Source: Membranipora membranacea (lineage: Eukaryota > Bryozoa > Gymnolaemata > Cheilostomatida > Membraniporidae). Taken from it: 64,000 nucleotides of DNA. Position numbers and translations under genes: made by a program. Positions 49,250 through 62,045 of this stretch are shown here, one piece after another (within the stretch, counting starts at the first letter, position 1; the number at the start of each line of letters is the position of its first letter). The stretch spans positions 18,156,025 to 18,220,024 of the forward strand of contig OU612070.1 of assembly GCA_914767715.1 (NCBI GenBank), given 5' to 3'. The notes under the pieces were generated by a model that worked only from the letters and a program-made list of their open reading frames with translations, was not told the origin of the DNA and did no database searches.

Positions 49250-49659
49250 CATAGAGTTATTATATACTCTAGAGTGGACAATGCAGTGCTCAAAACGTCC
49301 TACTTAATTATCGGTAACTGTAAATTGCTGAACAGGCCGAACATGCTGAACAGCTGAACAGAATTTCTCAGACTACTAATTATGCACAAGCCTGGACAAC
49401 TCCTTATATTCTGTTGAATACTTATATTAAGTTTGCAATTGCCTTTGTTTCTTTCTATTATTTTATCCACAGTAAGTATTTGGGTATTACACTTAGTGAA
49501 TGGATGGAAGGAACCAACAACACCCACCCCCCCCCCCCCAACAAAGCTTGTCAAGATTGCCTAGATGAAAGGATGGCATTGTGCTGAATAGTGTTTCTAG
49601 TTTCCTAAAATTTTCAGATTTGGTAGATTAATTGCTTCATTTGTTTTCCCTCATTTATA

Positions 49660-49703
<44 letters not shown>

Positions 49704-51933
49704 GAATTTATGGATCAGTGGAAAAACACATAGCGTTGCTATTTGTGAAGATATGCCATCAGTATAAAGCCTTGTGTGAGGATATAACTAACGTTATAAA
49801 TCTTGCAGCTTGTACATTACGCATGATTGAAGTTCCAGTAACAACCTTCAAAAACTCAGGCAAGCGCTGCTTGACAAAAGTTTACGAGTGTCAGCTATAA
49901 CAGATTCTGAACTTGTGGACCATTTAAAGATGAGAAATGCTGTCCAGCAACCACACATGAAATAGCCATACGCCTCCTAAGGGTTAGATATGTACCCCAA
50001 GTTCGTGTAATATATATCAGTGATGCTCTAAAACAAATATTTTAGGTGCCAGCAGGAACTTAGGATTGATTCATTATACTCATTAAATCATTTGGCTGGG
50101 AGGAATGTGTTTGAGAAGTTATAGTCAGCCACAGAAAATAATACAAAAACTAATTTTAGTCTGAGAAATTCTGTTCAGCTGTTCAGTCTGTTCAGCCTGT
50201 TCAGCAATTTACAGTTACCGCTTAATTATTGCGAAATCCATGACGCAGCGCAATCTGGTTGTGCATGGCTTGTGCCTGTATCATATAAGTTATCATTGAG
50301 AATATAGGAATTGAGCATGAAAATTTATGTTTTAGAGCGCTAATAGCCATTTTTTCGGAAAATTTTTCATGTCACGCCATGTGGAACACTTGTAGGTATT
50401 TTCACTTGCAGCCATTGGAAAATTGTTCTATGTTTTCCCATCAAAATAAGCCATAACCCCAACCGCAAACACATTGTGACGAAAAAAAATTACCGGGCTA
50501 GCTTGTTTTTTCCACATTTCTCTCAACCATAAGTTGGATTCTGTCTCTTCTACTCATATGTTAGCCATCAAGTAAGTTAATGTTATTTGTTCAGTATAAG
50601 GTGTACACATAGCTTGTGGAAAAGCTGACTGGAGGTTAAAAGTTGGCCGCTAAGTTCCGCCATTTGCAGAAGCAATTTACATACGGTTCTGACTAAGATT
50701 CGGCGTTTAGAATTGGCTTATGTCATTTAGAGCTCTAAATCCGCTCTCCAGTGTTGTGCTCTAGTTTTTGCATTCGCAAAACCATTCGACCATACACAGC
50801 AGGTTTTGAAAGCATATAAATGAATGCATTTTGTAACTAAACTATCCTGACTGACTCCAGATTTTTCAGAACATTACTCACTAATGTGACATTTTAAGTT
50901 GACGGATATTTCTGATTTCTCACCATACTTGAAATAAGGGATCATTTGCTTCAGAGCGGTCGTTGTGGATGTTTGATACAAATTTCTGGTATGATTATTA
51001 TGACTATGGTTGTTTGTTTGTGTTTGTAAATTAGTTGAGATGGCTACTTCAGCATCACTCATAATATTTTGAATATACTCCAGTAAAGGTACTGGCAGTT
51101 GACGTATACATGTGTATTTGTTTGCATGAGTGTTTGGATGAGTGTAGCAGAAGTGTTCAATCCTTTGAAATGACCAGAGTTAGTATTTCACACAGCTGTG
51201 ATTCTCCGGCAGAAATAGATTGATGCTATAAAAATATAAGAGAGGCAGCCAACAAGTGATCTAATGAGCAATGAGGACTGACAGTAACGCCACATCTGAT
51301 TTTAGCACCAATCTTAATTGATCTTTGACATAAGAAACAAAAAACCGATAATAATACCCTCAATAAAGTAACGTTATCTGGAGAGCAAACCTGAATCTTG
51401 ACATTATGTACATTGTGACTGAAAATGAGGCAAGCTGCATACTTTTACACCTCCGATCACTTGTTCACAGGCTACTCATACTTCATTTAATCAAAAATTA
51501 AAAACACCCACTGAATGTGTAACATATGAGTAAGAGAGACAGGACACAGCTTATATGGCTGGCAAGTGGCAGTGGAAAAAACAAGCTAGCCCGATAATTT
51601 TTTTTCATCACAATGATGTGTTTGCGGTTGGGGTTTTGGCTTATTTTGATGGGATAAAATAGAAAATTTTTCCAATGGATGCAAGTGAAAATACCTACAA
51701 GTGTTCCACATAGTGTGCCATGAAAATTTTTCAGAAAAAATGGCTATAAGCGCTCTAAAACTTAAATTTTCATACCCAATTCCTAAATTCTCAATGATAA
51801 ATTTTATGATCAAGGCACTGGCCATGCACAACCAGATTGCGTCGCGTCATGGATTTCGCAATAATTAAGTAGGACAAAAACTGATGCTATTTTTGTACAC
51901 ATTGTCCACTCTAGAGTATATAATAACTCTATG
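49250..51933. mobile_element. large TIR transposon with a second element inside
   Basis: Termini CATAGAGTTATTATATACTC face each other, with an 8-bp duplication GATACAAC outside (49242-49249, 51934-51941). After removing the insert at 49312-50220 the inverted arms are several hundred bp long (GCGAAATCCATGACGC and AAGCTAGCCCGATAA are present in both). The unique middle (about 50520-51580) has a minus-strand open frame at 50874-51062 without recognisable transposase motifs. Confidence 0.85.
49312..50220. mobile_element. nested TIR element with 9-bp target duplication
   Basis: TIRs of about 60 bp start CGGTAACTGTAAATTGCTGA and contain repeated CTGAACAG. The direct repeat CTTAATTAT (49303-49311, 50221-50229) flanks it. 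The duplication length fits Mutator-like elements. It contains a poly-C run near 49527 and a long (AT)n tract at about 49660-49700. Confidence 0.88.
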
Positions 51934-52951
51934 GATACAACCTTCTGTTCTCACTGATATTACTGATTTAACATCTGCCGTACTACTACATCCATGCCTA
52001 TGTCTAACATCTTATTGTGGCATGCAGCATATCTCATCAAAAGGATAACAGAGGTCCGACTGCCATCAACCCAACTGATGAAACAGATGAGATGAAACTT
52101 TATTGTTCCATTCCTGTGACACACTTTGCTGTGATATGCCAAAATAAGAGTGGTTCCTGATAAAAAATGTGAACATAGCTCAAAATTGTTATAGGTTGCG
52201 TCATCAATTAATCTTTGACAAGCGATTAAATTAGTATGTCACAAAACAACTAGCATTGTCTTTTTGAAACCATGTTAACTCTCAAGAGATATGCCTCATA
52301 AATTTTATTTTAAATTACGCATCATAGACAAAATCTATGAATATTGTATCTTTCTATCTATCTAAACTCTGCCAATTTTTGATGCCAAATTTTGATGCTA
52401 ATCACAATTCACAAATCATTGTTAAGTCCACATATTTTCTTGCACTAAATTAATATCAGAGTTTTTCAATCTCTGAAGATTAGGCATTTACTCCTACTAA
52501 TCAGATGTCAAAAATTATTAGCTAGACTATGCCTCACCTAAATATGTAAGTTTTTTTGTTACGACAGCATATCGTTTCTCTCAAAGTCACAAATACCTTT
52601 TGCACTTGCCACATGACTAGTTTAATTTAAAACTGATTTTTACATTTAATTTACTCCTATCTTTGATCAGAACAATAATCTAAGTAGGCCTACATATTTT
52701 AGTTTCTAACGTCAAATATTTGGGAGGTTTCAACTGTGAAAATAACTTAGATTGATCACCAATACAATATTAAAAAGTTTTAAAAAGCAATATATCACGC
52801 TAACACAATATTATAAACTATGATTATTGATTATGATCCTATGCCAGAACCCGACTCATCAATGAACTAGTTCATTAGACACATTAATATAACCAAGGAA
52901 GAATGGAAGTTACAACTCTGTTATCTGTAAACTTTCTAGAAACCTCTAGAT

Positions 52952-54582
52952 CAGCTGTGGGCAACCTGCGGCCTTTTGGCCAGTGCGGCCTAATGAACAA
53001 TCTTTTGCGGCCTAATTGTGGCCTTATGCCCTTAAAATGTATTACACATTAATTTTAATTCCCCTCTCATAACGTGGAGAACCAAATAAGAATAGCACTC
53101 TGTAAGCACAAGGTATTTCAAAATAGTGGCCATTCTTTATTATGCATGTAGCTAGGCTTCCCCAGCCACTCCACACAAAATCGTCATAATTGTACTGGTG
53201 CCAACGATTTTTTAAAGTTGATTTTCATTCGAAATAACACAAAACAGTGACCTTTTGATGATAAAATTACAAAGTTTTCTAGCATAATAATGATAATTAT
53301 TTTTTTGCAAGACCGTCATTTTGGACGAAAGGCAGATTTGTATCACAAAGTCTCTTCGTTACAAGTGCTTCTGCATATTCCATACTACCTTTCATTTCTC
53401 AACCATTTGCAACAAATCACACATATTTTTGTTGAGACGCTAATCAATATTAGTTATAATAGTATTTTATGAGATGTGTCAAGCCAATCTCCTACTTAAT
53501 ATGCCATCAAGATAAATGTAATACCAATAAAAAGCCCACATATGAGGAACTGAAGCCACTTTCATTTAATGAGGTTATTACCAAAATAGCCTTGTTTTTT
53601 GGCTGCATTTATCTGAGGCCTTGTTGGCAATGTTTTGAGACCTAATTGTGGAAATAAGCCTGTAAAAATAACAGACATCTGTTTATTATCACCTACTTTC
53701 ATAGAGGGTGTAAAAGTATACTTAGGCCTCTCTATGTTCAATGTCATCTAGTAAGGATCTGATATAATAATGTTGATAATTCTTCCTATGAATATACTAA
53801 AATAGGTTGACAAGCAATTTCTATTACATTCACTGCTGACATAAAATGTAAAAGATAACTATGACCCGCACATTAGCGTGAACAAGAAAGGCCCTTTTAT
53901 GCGAAAAGGCTGCCATGCTAGCTCGCCTTCAGCGTGCAGGCTTTCATGTCCAAAGTTGCCTTGCTTTAGACAGTCATTTGAAGGGAGTTTTCCTTTGCAG
54001 GAGGTCATTACAGCGCAACAAAAATCATGACATATAAATCTGTTTTTATCGTTTACCTGAAAAATATGTCACTCCAATTTGGACCGGAAATACTGAACTT
54101 GTTCAAAAATTGGTCTCTTTCGCAGTTGGGCGGGCGGGCGGGCGGGCAGGCACTATAAGGTGAAAATTATGACATGGCGCGAAAAATATTCAAAATATTT
54201 TGTGCCCTATTACGACTGTCCCTGGACGATCTTTCACTTCACTTTAACCCCTGGGAGGGCACTACAGCAGCCATACCACACCCAACCTGCCCTTTGCCAT
54301 GCACATGAAACATAGGGATACAGACATGTACACAATCAAATCATGAGGTAGAATGACGTCACATAACTCCAGAAGATTAGATAAACCAGTATTTCTGCTG
54401 AGTTGATGGTTCTTGCAGCATACTGCAGTTTTTACAAATAAATCCTTTTTAGTTCTTACAAAAGAGGAAGTGTCAGAATTGTTACTCCAGTTCCTATTTT
54501 ATCCCTGAAAGACATGTTACAGCCTTTTGAGTTGAGCCTGCGTAAAATGTGGCCTTTTTCAAGAAAAGGTTGCCCACCCATG
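52952..54582. mobile_element. hAT-like element, 1.6 kb
   Basis: Ends are CAGCTGTGGGCAACCTGCGG and, inverted, CATGGGTGGGCAACCT, the CAnnxGTGGGCAACC form common in hAT elements. The 8-bp flanks CTCTAGAT (52944-52951) and CTCTAGCT (54583-54590) differ at one base. GCGGCCTTTTGGCC-like repeats occur near the left end. No intact transposase is visible. A second, partial copy is at 5440-5730. Confidence 0.8.
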
Positions 54583-55056
54583 CTCTAGCTAGATCATGAA
54601 AACCTCTTTAAACAAATAAATAATACTCTTTGATTATAACAAAGAGTTGTGGGTATTTTGTTCATGGTGGGACAAATCTTTATCACTATCATCATGTAGT
54701 TTCCTTAGCAACCATGCAATTCAACACTACTAGATGTCGAAAATAAAAGTTTTTTATTTGATTTAAAAAAACTATCAAACATACTCTAAGAGACAAAATT
54801 TGTTTGCTTCATATTTAAATTATTAAGGAAGTGTAGAGTAGCCTGTGCCATAGAGGAAACATTTTCGATCAATATCTAGGCTGATGTAATCTTGTACCGG
54901 AAACAGTGGTGAAGTATTAGTATTACCGAAAAGACTACAGGCCCGCCCTGCCTCCCCGCGCACCCGCTAGTTTCAGTATTGCGCAGATATTTTGAGTTTG
55001 TGGGTTGTACTTATATTGTCTTCATAGGTTTCCAACTGCTAGGAAGTTTTTGCAAA

Positions 55057-55078
55057 ATGGCACGAGAGGGAAACTCCG
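55057..55078 (+). CDS. possible first coding exon after a GC-rich patch
   Basis: ATG GCA CGA GAG GGA AAC TCC G is followed by GTAAAT, and a GC-rich stretch with CGs (54938-54985) lies about 70 bp upstream, as expected for a promoter and first exon. No further exon could be joined. Speculative. Confidence 0.2.
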
Positions 55079-56087
55079 GTAAATGATTTTCTTCAATTCT
55101 TACCCTCTTGTGGGTTGGTAAAGGAACCCCCTAAGCTCATATCAGTGTGTTCAAGTACTATTAGTAAAGCAGTAGGACTTTGAGATGGGTTGGGCCATTC
55201 ATTTTTTCACTTGGCACAAATTATGACTTGTGATCTTACGGTCAGTTACTACATCACAAGTACTCAATGCATTAGTTACGTTACTTGTAGAAAGAAGTAA
55301 GTTTTTCTCTTTATCTCCTTGCTTGTAAGGAGTACTGCCTCCATGTTGGCAGACAAGAAGACCCTGCACACCCAGTGTATGAGTTTCAATCGCTATACAT
55401 GCATGCCTTTACGTGCACGGCCACGCCAACAAAGGTGTAACAGTTAGGATTACATTACAAGTCAATTTTCTTTTTCCTAATGTTGTTTTATTGGGATAGA
55501 AAATTCGCTACACATTCACGGAGACATGATTTTGTTGTATTTCCTTGCCGATAATAGATGAAACTGTGTTAGAACTAGACATAAATCAAGCAACGACCAT
55601 AACATTTCAATACCTCTATGAAAACAGAAATATGAGTTCAAGCACACGATTGACTAGATGGAAAGTTCATATAAAATAATAAAAGCACAATGCTTCAGTA
55701 TTTTGTAGAAAAAGACGGGAGTACAGACCATGGTAAAAAAAATTGAGTGCCAAAGTAATGGTAGATAAGTTAGGTTTAGTAAAGTTGTCACCAGTTACAT
55801 GTTTATAACACCGATAATGAAATAGAGTATGAATATGAGGAAAGAGAAAGTAAAACTAATCATTGTAATCATTCCACTCCTGTTCCTAGCAGTCAGTCTC
55901 ACATGAGTCCTTAGTGAAGTTTAGCACGCATGCTTATCGCTCGTGAGCACCAAAAAGGTTTCCAAAAACCAGTAAGACAGATATGTGATCTATCTCCCAG
56001 GAGGAATCATTTTCCATATTTTGCAGCCAATAAAAGCATACCAACAATATACAGTGGCGTTTTATCATGTTTCCATTGCGCACACTA

Positions 56088-59000
56088 TCATTTGGGGGTA
56101 AACAGTAGTCCAGTTGCAGTTTTGAGATCTCCAGTTGGACTCCGAAGAAGTGGTGACCGGTTCTTCTGCAAAATGAGACAACAATATCAGTGAACAGACA
56201 ATGGATGGTCTTTATCCTTTAGGAGAGTAACTAACATTTATGGAATTCAAACAAAAATACTCAAAACCTGCCCACATACTGTCCACATATAGTATTGGAA
56301 TTGTTATCTCATGTAATAATCAATCTTTGAACATAACGTAACATCTTTGTACATAACAGTTGCAAAACTGGTGCCATCTCTTCACAAACAAGAATAATGA
56401 GATAGCTAAAATCCTTTATGTACCTGTATCAAAGATCTGTTTTGGCGCCATGTCCTTCTTTTCGTGCCGTTCCTCCGCTGGCTTACAGGTTTTCCCACTG
56501 GAGCAGTCACAGATGACATGTCCTAAAACATATATATCATTATTGTAATGTGTCATATATATTATATATATATTAACTGAGATGTCGGATACTGTTATCA
56601 TTATTATAAATCAGCTTATTGGGGTGGTCCAACGTGGCTACAACCATCATCAATATATGATCAAGGTCAAGGAAGAACAATCTCACAGGCTGAATGGGTT
56701 GGAAACCTTTTTGTAAACAACACAACCCCAAAAAAACTCACCTGATCGTTGACAGGACTTGTATCAGCTAGTACACTGAATCTGTTACTACATGAGAATG
56801 AACTGATCGATGTCTTTGTAGTCAAGTCTCTATGATGCTGAAAGGAAGAATTGGTTGGTTTCAGCTCCAAAATGACTTCAATCACACAGGAAACTTAAGC
56901 AAGCACCTTCACGTACATCTCACACAGTGGTGTAAATAGTAGCATATTATTATAAACTAAACAAATCTGTATTCCGGTGAGGTGAGAGAGGAAAATTTGG
57001 TGTAACAGTATTAGGAGTAATACAAGACCATCATCAAGAATTTTACTTTCTACTTACTCTTCGCACTTTCTTAAGTGAGTGCGGGGCTACTGTTGGTGCA
57101 TGAGACACAGTGACGCGAGGTGCTCCGATGGAACTCACAACAGAGGCTGAGGGTGTCGGTAGTAATGCAGTTCCTCTAAATTTCTGAAGATAAAAATTTG
57201 AGAAAAACATAACAGGCCAGAAGCAAACAAGCCGTGTCATCCCATGATTTCATTCGCAATCACACACTTCATCCAAATATCAGTGAACCAAAAATTTTCA
57301 AAGATGTAGAACATTATGGACACCAGGAATAATGGACAATCAAAACGTTATAGATTAAATTATTTCTGATCAAAAAGTTCATAGTCATCTTCTCATACAG
57401 AAAGAGCAGACGACTCCCTGATGTGAAGTATCAGTTTGCACAGCTTCCAATATCATAAAGGAAGATGAATTCACCATTATGATTGAAATAGACAAGTCTG
57501 GTTGCTTGGTTGCTGATGGATTTTCTTTCGTAACAGTAAGAACTAGAAAACTGCATTATTTTCTCATGTCATTAGGTTTTTTTTAATATGAAGAAGGCCG
57601 ATGCGCATCCGCATCAGAGACAGTGATCAAGTCTAAAAATGGTAGAGTATTGGCAACAGGGGGTTAAACTATAAACTTACTTACCGAAACTGTCACTGGC
57701 AGGCTTCGCCAAGATGACACCTTCTTTCTGAACAATGTTTCATCACTTCGGTGAGGTCTTGGTGGAGGTATCCCTAGTGGAGGGAACTCAATCAATTCGG
57801 CCACAGCAGGTGCTGACATCGACAGCGGTGGTGAATCCAGAACTGGTGTTTGTAGCAGCACACGTTTGAGACTCTGAAACAGCAGAAATAATAATAAATA
57901 ATGGTAAATCATCAACCTTAATACAGGCATGCATATGTTCTCAGTCTTTCGGTGAAAATAATCAGTCTCAATCTATGATAGGAGCCACAGTAATAACGTA
58001 AAAGTTGCTTCATAAAATATATCTGGTCACACACATCAACTAACCCGAAAACTCAGATAGAAAACATATTGCATGAGGATAGATAAAGTGATTTCAATCT
58101 TTTGGGACAAATATGTCCAAACTTCAGCGCCCAATTATCACGTCATATAGAGAGAACAAACGACTCCATATACTTATATCATACACACATATATATATGT
58201 GTATATATAATAGCACATACATATATCGTAAAATAGGATAGTTCAATCACAATAACCTCTTCCACTCCCTACTGATATAACTAAACTTCCCTATAACACA
58301 ACCCTTGACTCACAAAACTGATATTATTGAATTTCTTTCAAAAGCTAGATCCCAATAAAAAATCAGCACCTTTTTTTCGCCAGTATTCTAGTCTCCAGTC
58401 ATCTAGCCACTATTTCGCAAGATAACTGTCACACGCACATACACACATGTCAATCCACTTCAGAATGGTAGTTATACCCAATCATAAAATATATTGAGCA
58501 CCAGCATTAGGGACATTAATAAATGTCTTCAATAAATTTAAGTTAGAAAAAAACATCAATACCATCCCACCAACTAATACAGCTATGGTCAAATACTGTA
58601 AAATATAAATGTAAAGCTCACCACATGCCCCTTAGCGTAAGACGCAATCTCAACAGCCAGGTAGTAACTCCCATCTCTGTTCAAGTGTAATCCATCTCTT
58701 CCAAACAGACGTCGGTCACTACTAAAGTGGGAGCGGTGATCTAGAACAGAAATGTAAGAGCACGAGAGCAATCTGTTTAACTCTGTCACGTTTCTATTGA
58801 ACCTAACTAACTGAGCAGCAGAGAGTGAGTACCAACAGTTAGAAAACAAGTTCTCCCACCTCCTAAACAACATACTAATGCAGAGCTGGGTCCCTGCAGG
58901 CATAAGAGCATTTAGAGCGCATAACTTGTTGTAGATTGCATAAACTGAGACCCCTTTTGCTAGGTCGTTAGTTCCTACATGCACAACAACCAATTTGTGA

Positions 59001-60764
59001 CGCGCCTCTACGTGCTCCTCTACCCACTGAAACACAGAGTCCACACCTTTCCCAGGCAGGGAGACAACCTCAAGATCACACCTAACATCGCCCACATACT
59101 TAACTAATGAATCCCCAACAACGAGCACTGCAGAATCACTGCCACTAAAAACAGGTCCTCTCGCCAAACCAATGAAATGAATAGCCTGTAGTGAAAACTA
59201 CTGAGTGAAACCTCGATTACTATTCTCAATGAATGGGAGTAAGACAAAGTTGCAAGTTACTTAGCCCTTTATAGAAGCACTGATAGATAATATCCTTAGG
59301 ATGTGTCCGCCACGAGCATCAGATAAGTTCTGAATTAAAATTGCACAAATCAAGTCTTATGCTAAACACATTCCACTCACAACTCTACCTAAGCTTTTTT
59401 AATTCTCATGTTGGTTGAGGGGGATTAATGTAGAGTGAATCTGCCCTACATTCTGCTAATCCTCCACCCCAAAATATGAATGTCAAAGGTAAGAGCTAGT
59501 TAGTCATAGAATACAATAGGTCTGGTAACTCAGCAAAGATCAAACCAAGCTGGTATACATAATATAATCAACTCTGCCAAATGTTATCCCTTACCTTTAG
59601 AAACTTAAGCGGGTACCAAAAGCTGATCAACATTGGATTAATTAGAACTCAGTTTCCACCTTTTTTCATATTTTCCTGTTTCCAGCTGTCAGGCTCACAT
59701 CCTGTAGGTTTAAGATTATTGGCATTATTACTTGGGTATGTAACACCACATCTTGTGAAAGTGACCAAAACAAGGTAGTTACATCCCGGCGCAAATAACC
59801 CTCAGTTTCAGGACATGCTGTGCCATCTCTACAGCTAGGCAGATGCTCCCAGAGCAGTATAGATGAAGCCCTCCATTGCAAATGTACTACGATTGTTAGT
59901 GAAACACTCTTGTTAGCCTGGAACAAAAAAAAGTCAGATTTGGCAAACAGTTTTATGTAAAAACGTCTCAGTGAACCCAGCCGGGGAAAGCTAGTACCAG
60001 CAGTCAGGCCTAAACAACTCTCTAACACACAGATGTACTCAGTATGGCAAGGCATTTAGAGCACACAAACCTTTGCTAGTGATGTCGTTTATTCTAAATT
60101 GTACTAAAAAAAGTATTTGCGCTCCCCTAAGTTCTCCCACACACACTGGGCTACACTCTATACCCCCTCCCATGCAATGAAATAATCTCCAAACCGCATC
60201 AAACCTCTAACATACTAAATTTGTATGTATAAGAGGAACCCGTTTTTGCTCTTGCTAGAGTCTGCCCCATGGTGAATTAGTGATATCAGCTGAAATAGAG
60301 ATGGATTGCAATTATAAGCTGCATATGATGGAAAAGAAAGGCAATGATACCAAATCGAGAAGGTGTTACAATAACTGCACACAAGACATAAGACATAAGC
60401 CCTGAACTGTGATGCAGACTCTTGATGAACAGTTTGTAATAGAGACTACTGAGCAAAACAGGTGACAAGTTATAGAAATTAAATATGACTGAGCTGACAT
60501 TTTACCCAGAAAGCATTGCGTCTGGCCAACTTCATCATCCTTTCCTTGGTTCTAGCCTACGGTCAGCTCCGCTGACATTGGATTCAGTTTATGTTTATTC
60601 CAAGATACACTCAAGGATCAGGGATGTAGCCTAATGTAGGATGTTCTGTGGAATATAGAGTGAGGAAAAATATACAGATCGTTTTGAAAACTTACCGATA
60701 CAATGAAATCATCTGTTATGACACCAAACAGGGAAATACCGCCTAACTCTCCCTGCATAGTGAC
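56088..60764 (-). CDS. unrecognised proline-rich protein with an SGNH esterase exon
   Basis: Seven exons, all starting and ending in phase 0: 60696-60764 (ATG at 60758), 58622-59185, 57685-57873, 57058-57183, 56742-56837, 56424-56522 and 56088-56165, giving 404 residues. Residues 1-21 read MQGELGGISLFGVITDDFIV then S. Residues 22-209 are an SGNH/GDSL hydrolase: G45-D46-S47-L48 (nucleophile Ser47), G92-T93-N94-D95 and D185-G-L-H188, so the catalytic set is complete. This variant (VLVVGDSLVKYVGDVRCDLE, RDGLHLNRDGS) is the type carried by animal retrotransposons. The rest is low-complexity: a Pro/Ser-rich part (EFPPLGIPPPRPHRSDE), NRFSVLADTSP and a basic end (GTKRRTWRQNRS) finishing LLFTPK. Function unknown. 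The first exon may not be the true start, because an in-frame codon run continues to its acceptor. Confidence 0.72.
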
Positions 60765-61239
60765 CTAGAACATTCTGGAATCAATAACCACAGTTACTCT
60801 CCAGTAGTTTCACTCTTCTTCTACACTGTAATTTGTGAATGTACATTGCTCAATGCTTTCCTTTTTTCTTCATGTCCCTTTCTAGAGATAACAGATGTGA
60901 ATAATGATCATCTGCAACATTGCCATAGTTGTTAAACATCATGTTGCCAGCTTTGTAAAGCAAACTAAAGCACATTGGACTCCATGAGGGGCTGTACAAT
61001 GTTGAGATTCGTATGTTCAATCAATTGTTATTTAATGAAGAAAAGGGTCAGTATAATATTGCATATAGGTATCTTGTCAAAACCAATGGTGGAAAAAAGA
61101 ATAAGGCTTAAGCTAGTCATCTACTAGTTAATAATGCATATTGAGCAGATCTACTCAATGTTTGTCCAATCCAACCCTTGACCTTGGAGGGCAAGTTAAA
61201 CTTATTAAATTATCCAAACCTGACTAGATAAATTTTAAT

Positions 61240-61312
61240 ATTTGGCAAAGTATACATGGTTGTCACAAGGAGTAAAAAACTCCTTGTGACAACCATGTAT
61301 ACTTTGCCAAAT
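61240..61312. repeat. perfect hairpin, 34-bp arms, AAAAA loop
   Basis: The left arm 61240-61273 (starts ATTTGGCAAAGTATACATGG, ends CAAGGAGT) is exactly complementary to 61279-61312. It abuts the first 248-bp repeat with no gap. Confidence 0.95.
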
Positions 61313-62045
61313 CTCCAGGCACTCATTTCTGTGGTTGTCTATCCATCCATCAACACTGTCACTAGCCTACATCATACAATCATCATCATTCATTGAAGAA
61401 TAATAAGATAATAATATAGAATCACAGAAGAGAAGAGAAAGATATATCTTAATTTATACAGTACCATAGCTCCATATGCACATCATTCTTGACCTTTATT
61501 ATATCACTGATACCAGAGTATATCTTTCTTGGCTACTATGAGCAGATTAACCTTGGGTCACTCCAGGCACTCATTTCTGTGGTTGTCTATCCATCCATCA
61601 ACACTGTCACTAGCCTACATCATACAATCATCATCATTCATTGAAGAATAATAAGATAATAATATAGAATCACAGAAGAGAAGAGAAAGATATATCTTAA
61701 TTTATACAGTACCATAGCTCCATATGCACATCATTCTTGACCTTTATTATATCACTGATACCAGAGTATATCTTTCTTGGCTACTATGAGCAGATTAACC
61801 TTGGGTCACTCCAGGCACTCATTTCTGTGGTTGTCTATCCATCCATCAACACTGTCACTAGCCTACATCATACAATCATCATCATTCATTGAAGAATAAT
61901 AAGATAATAATATAGAATCACAGAAGAGAAGAGAAAGATATATCTTAATTTATACAGTACCATAGCTCCATATGCACATCATTCTTGACCTTTATATCAC
62001 TGATACCAGAGTATATCTTTCTTGGCTACTATGAGCAGATTAACC
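61313..62045. repeat. 248-bp tandem repeat, three copies
   Basis: Copies start with CTCCAGGCACTCATTTCTGT at 61313, 61561 and 61809. They are practically identical; the third lacks three bases in TTTATTATATC. The array stops at ...GCAGATTAACC. No long frame is conserved across copies. Confidence 0.95.

Noticed and set aside
59640-60055. PHD-finger or retrotransposon ORF1 upstream of the esterase exon
   Set aside because: A Cys-rich stretch (CHTEYICVLESC) is suggestive, but spacing does not fit a PHD finger and frames are broken.
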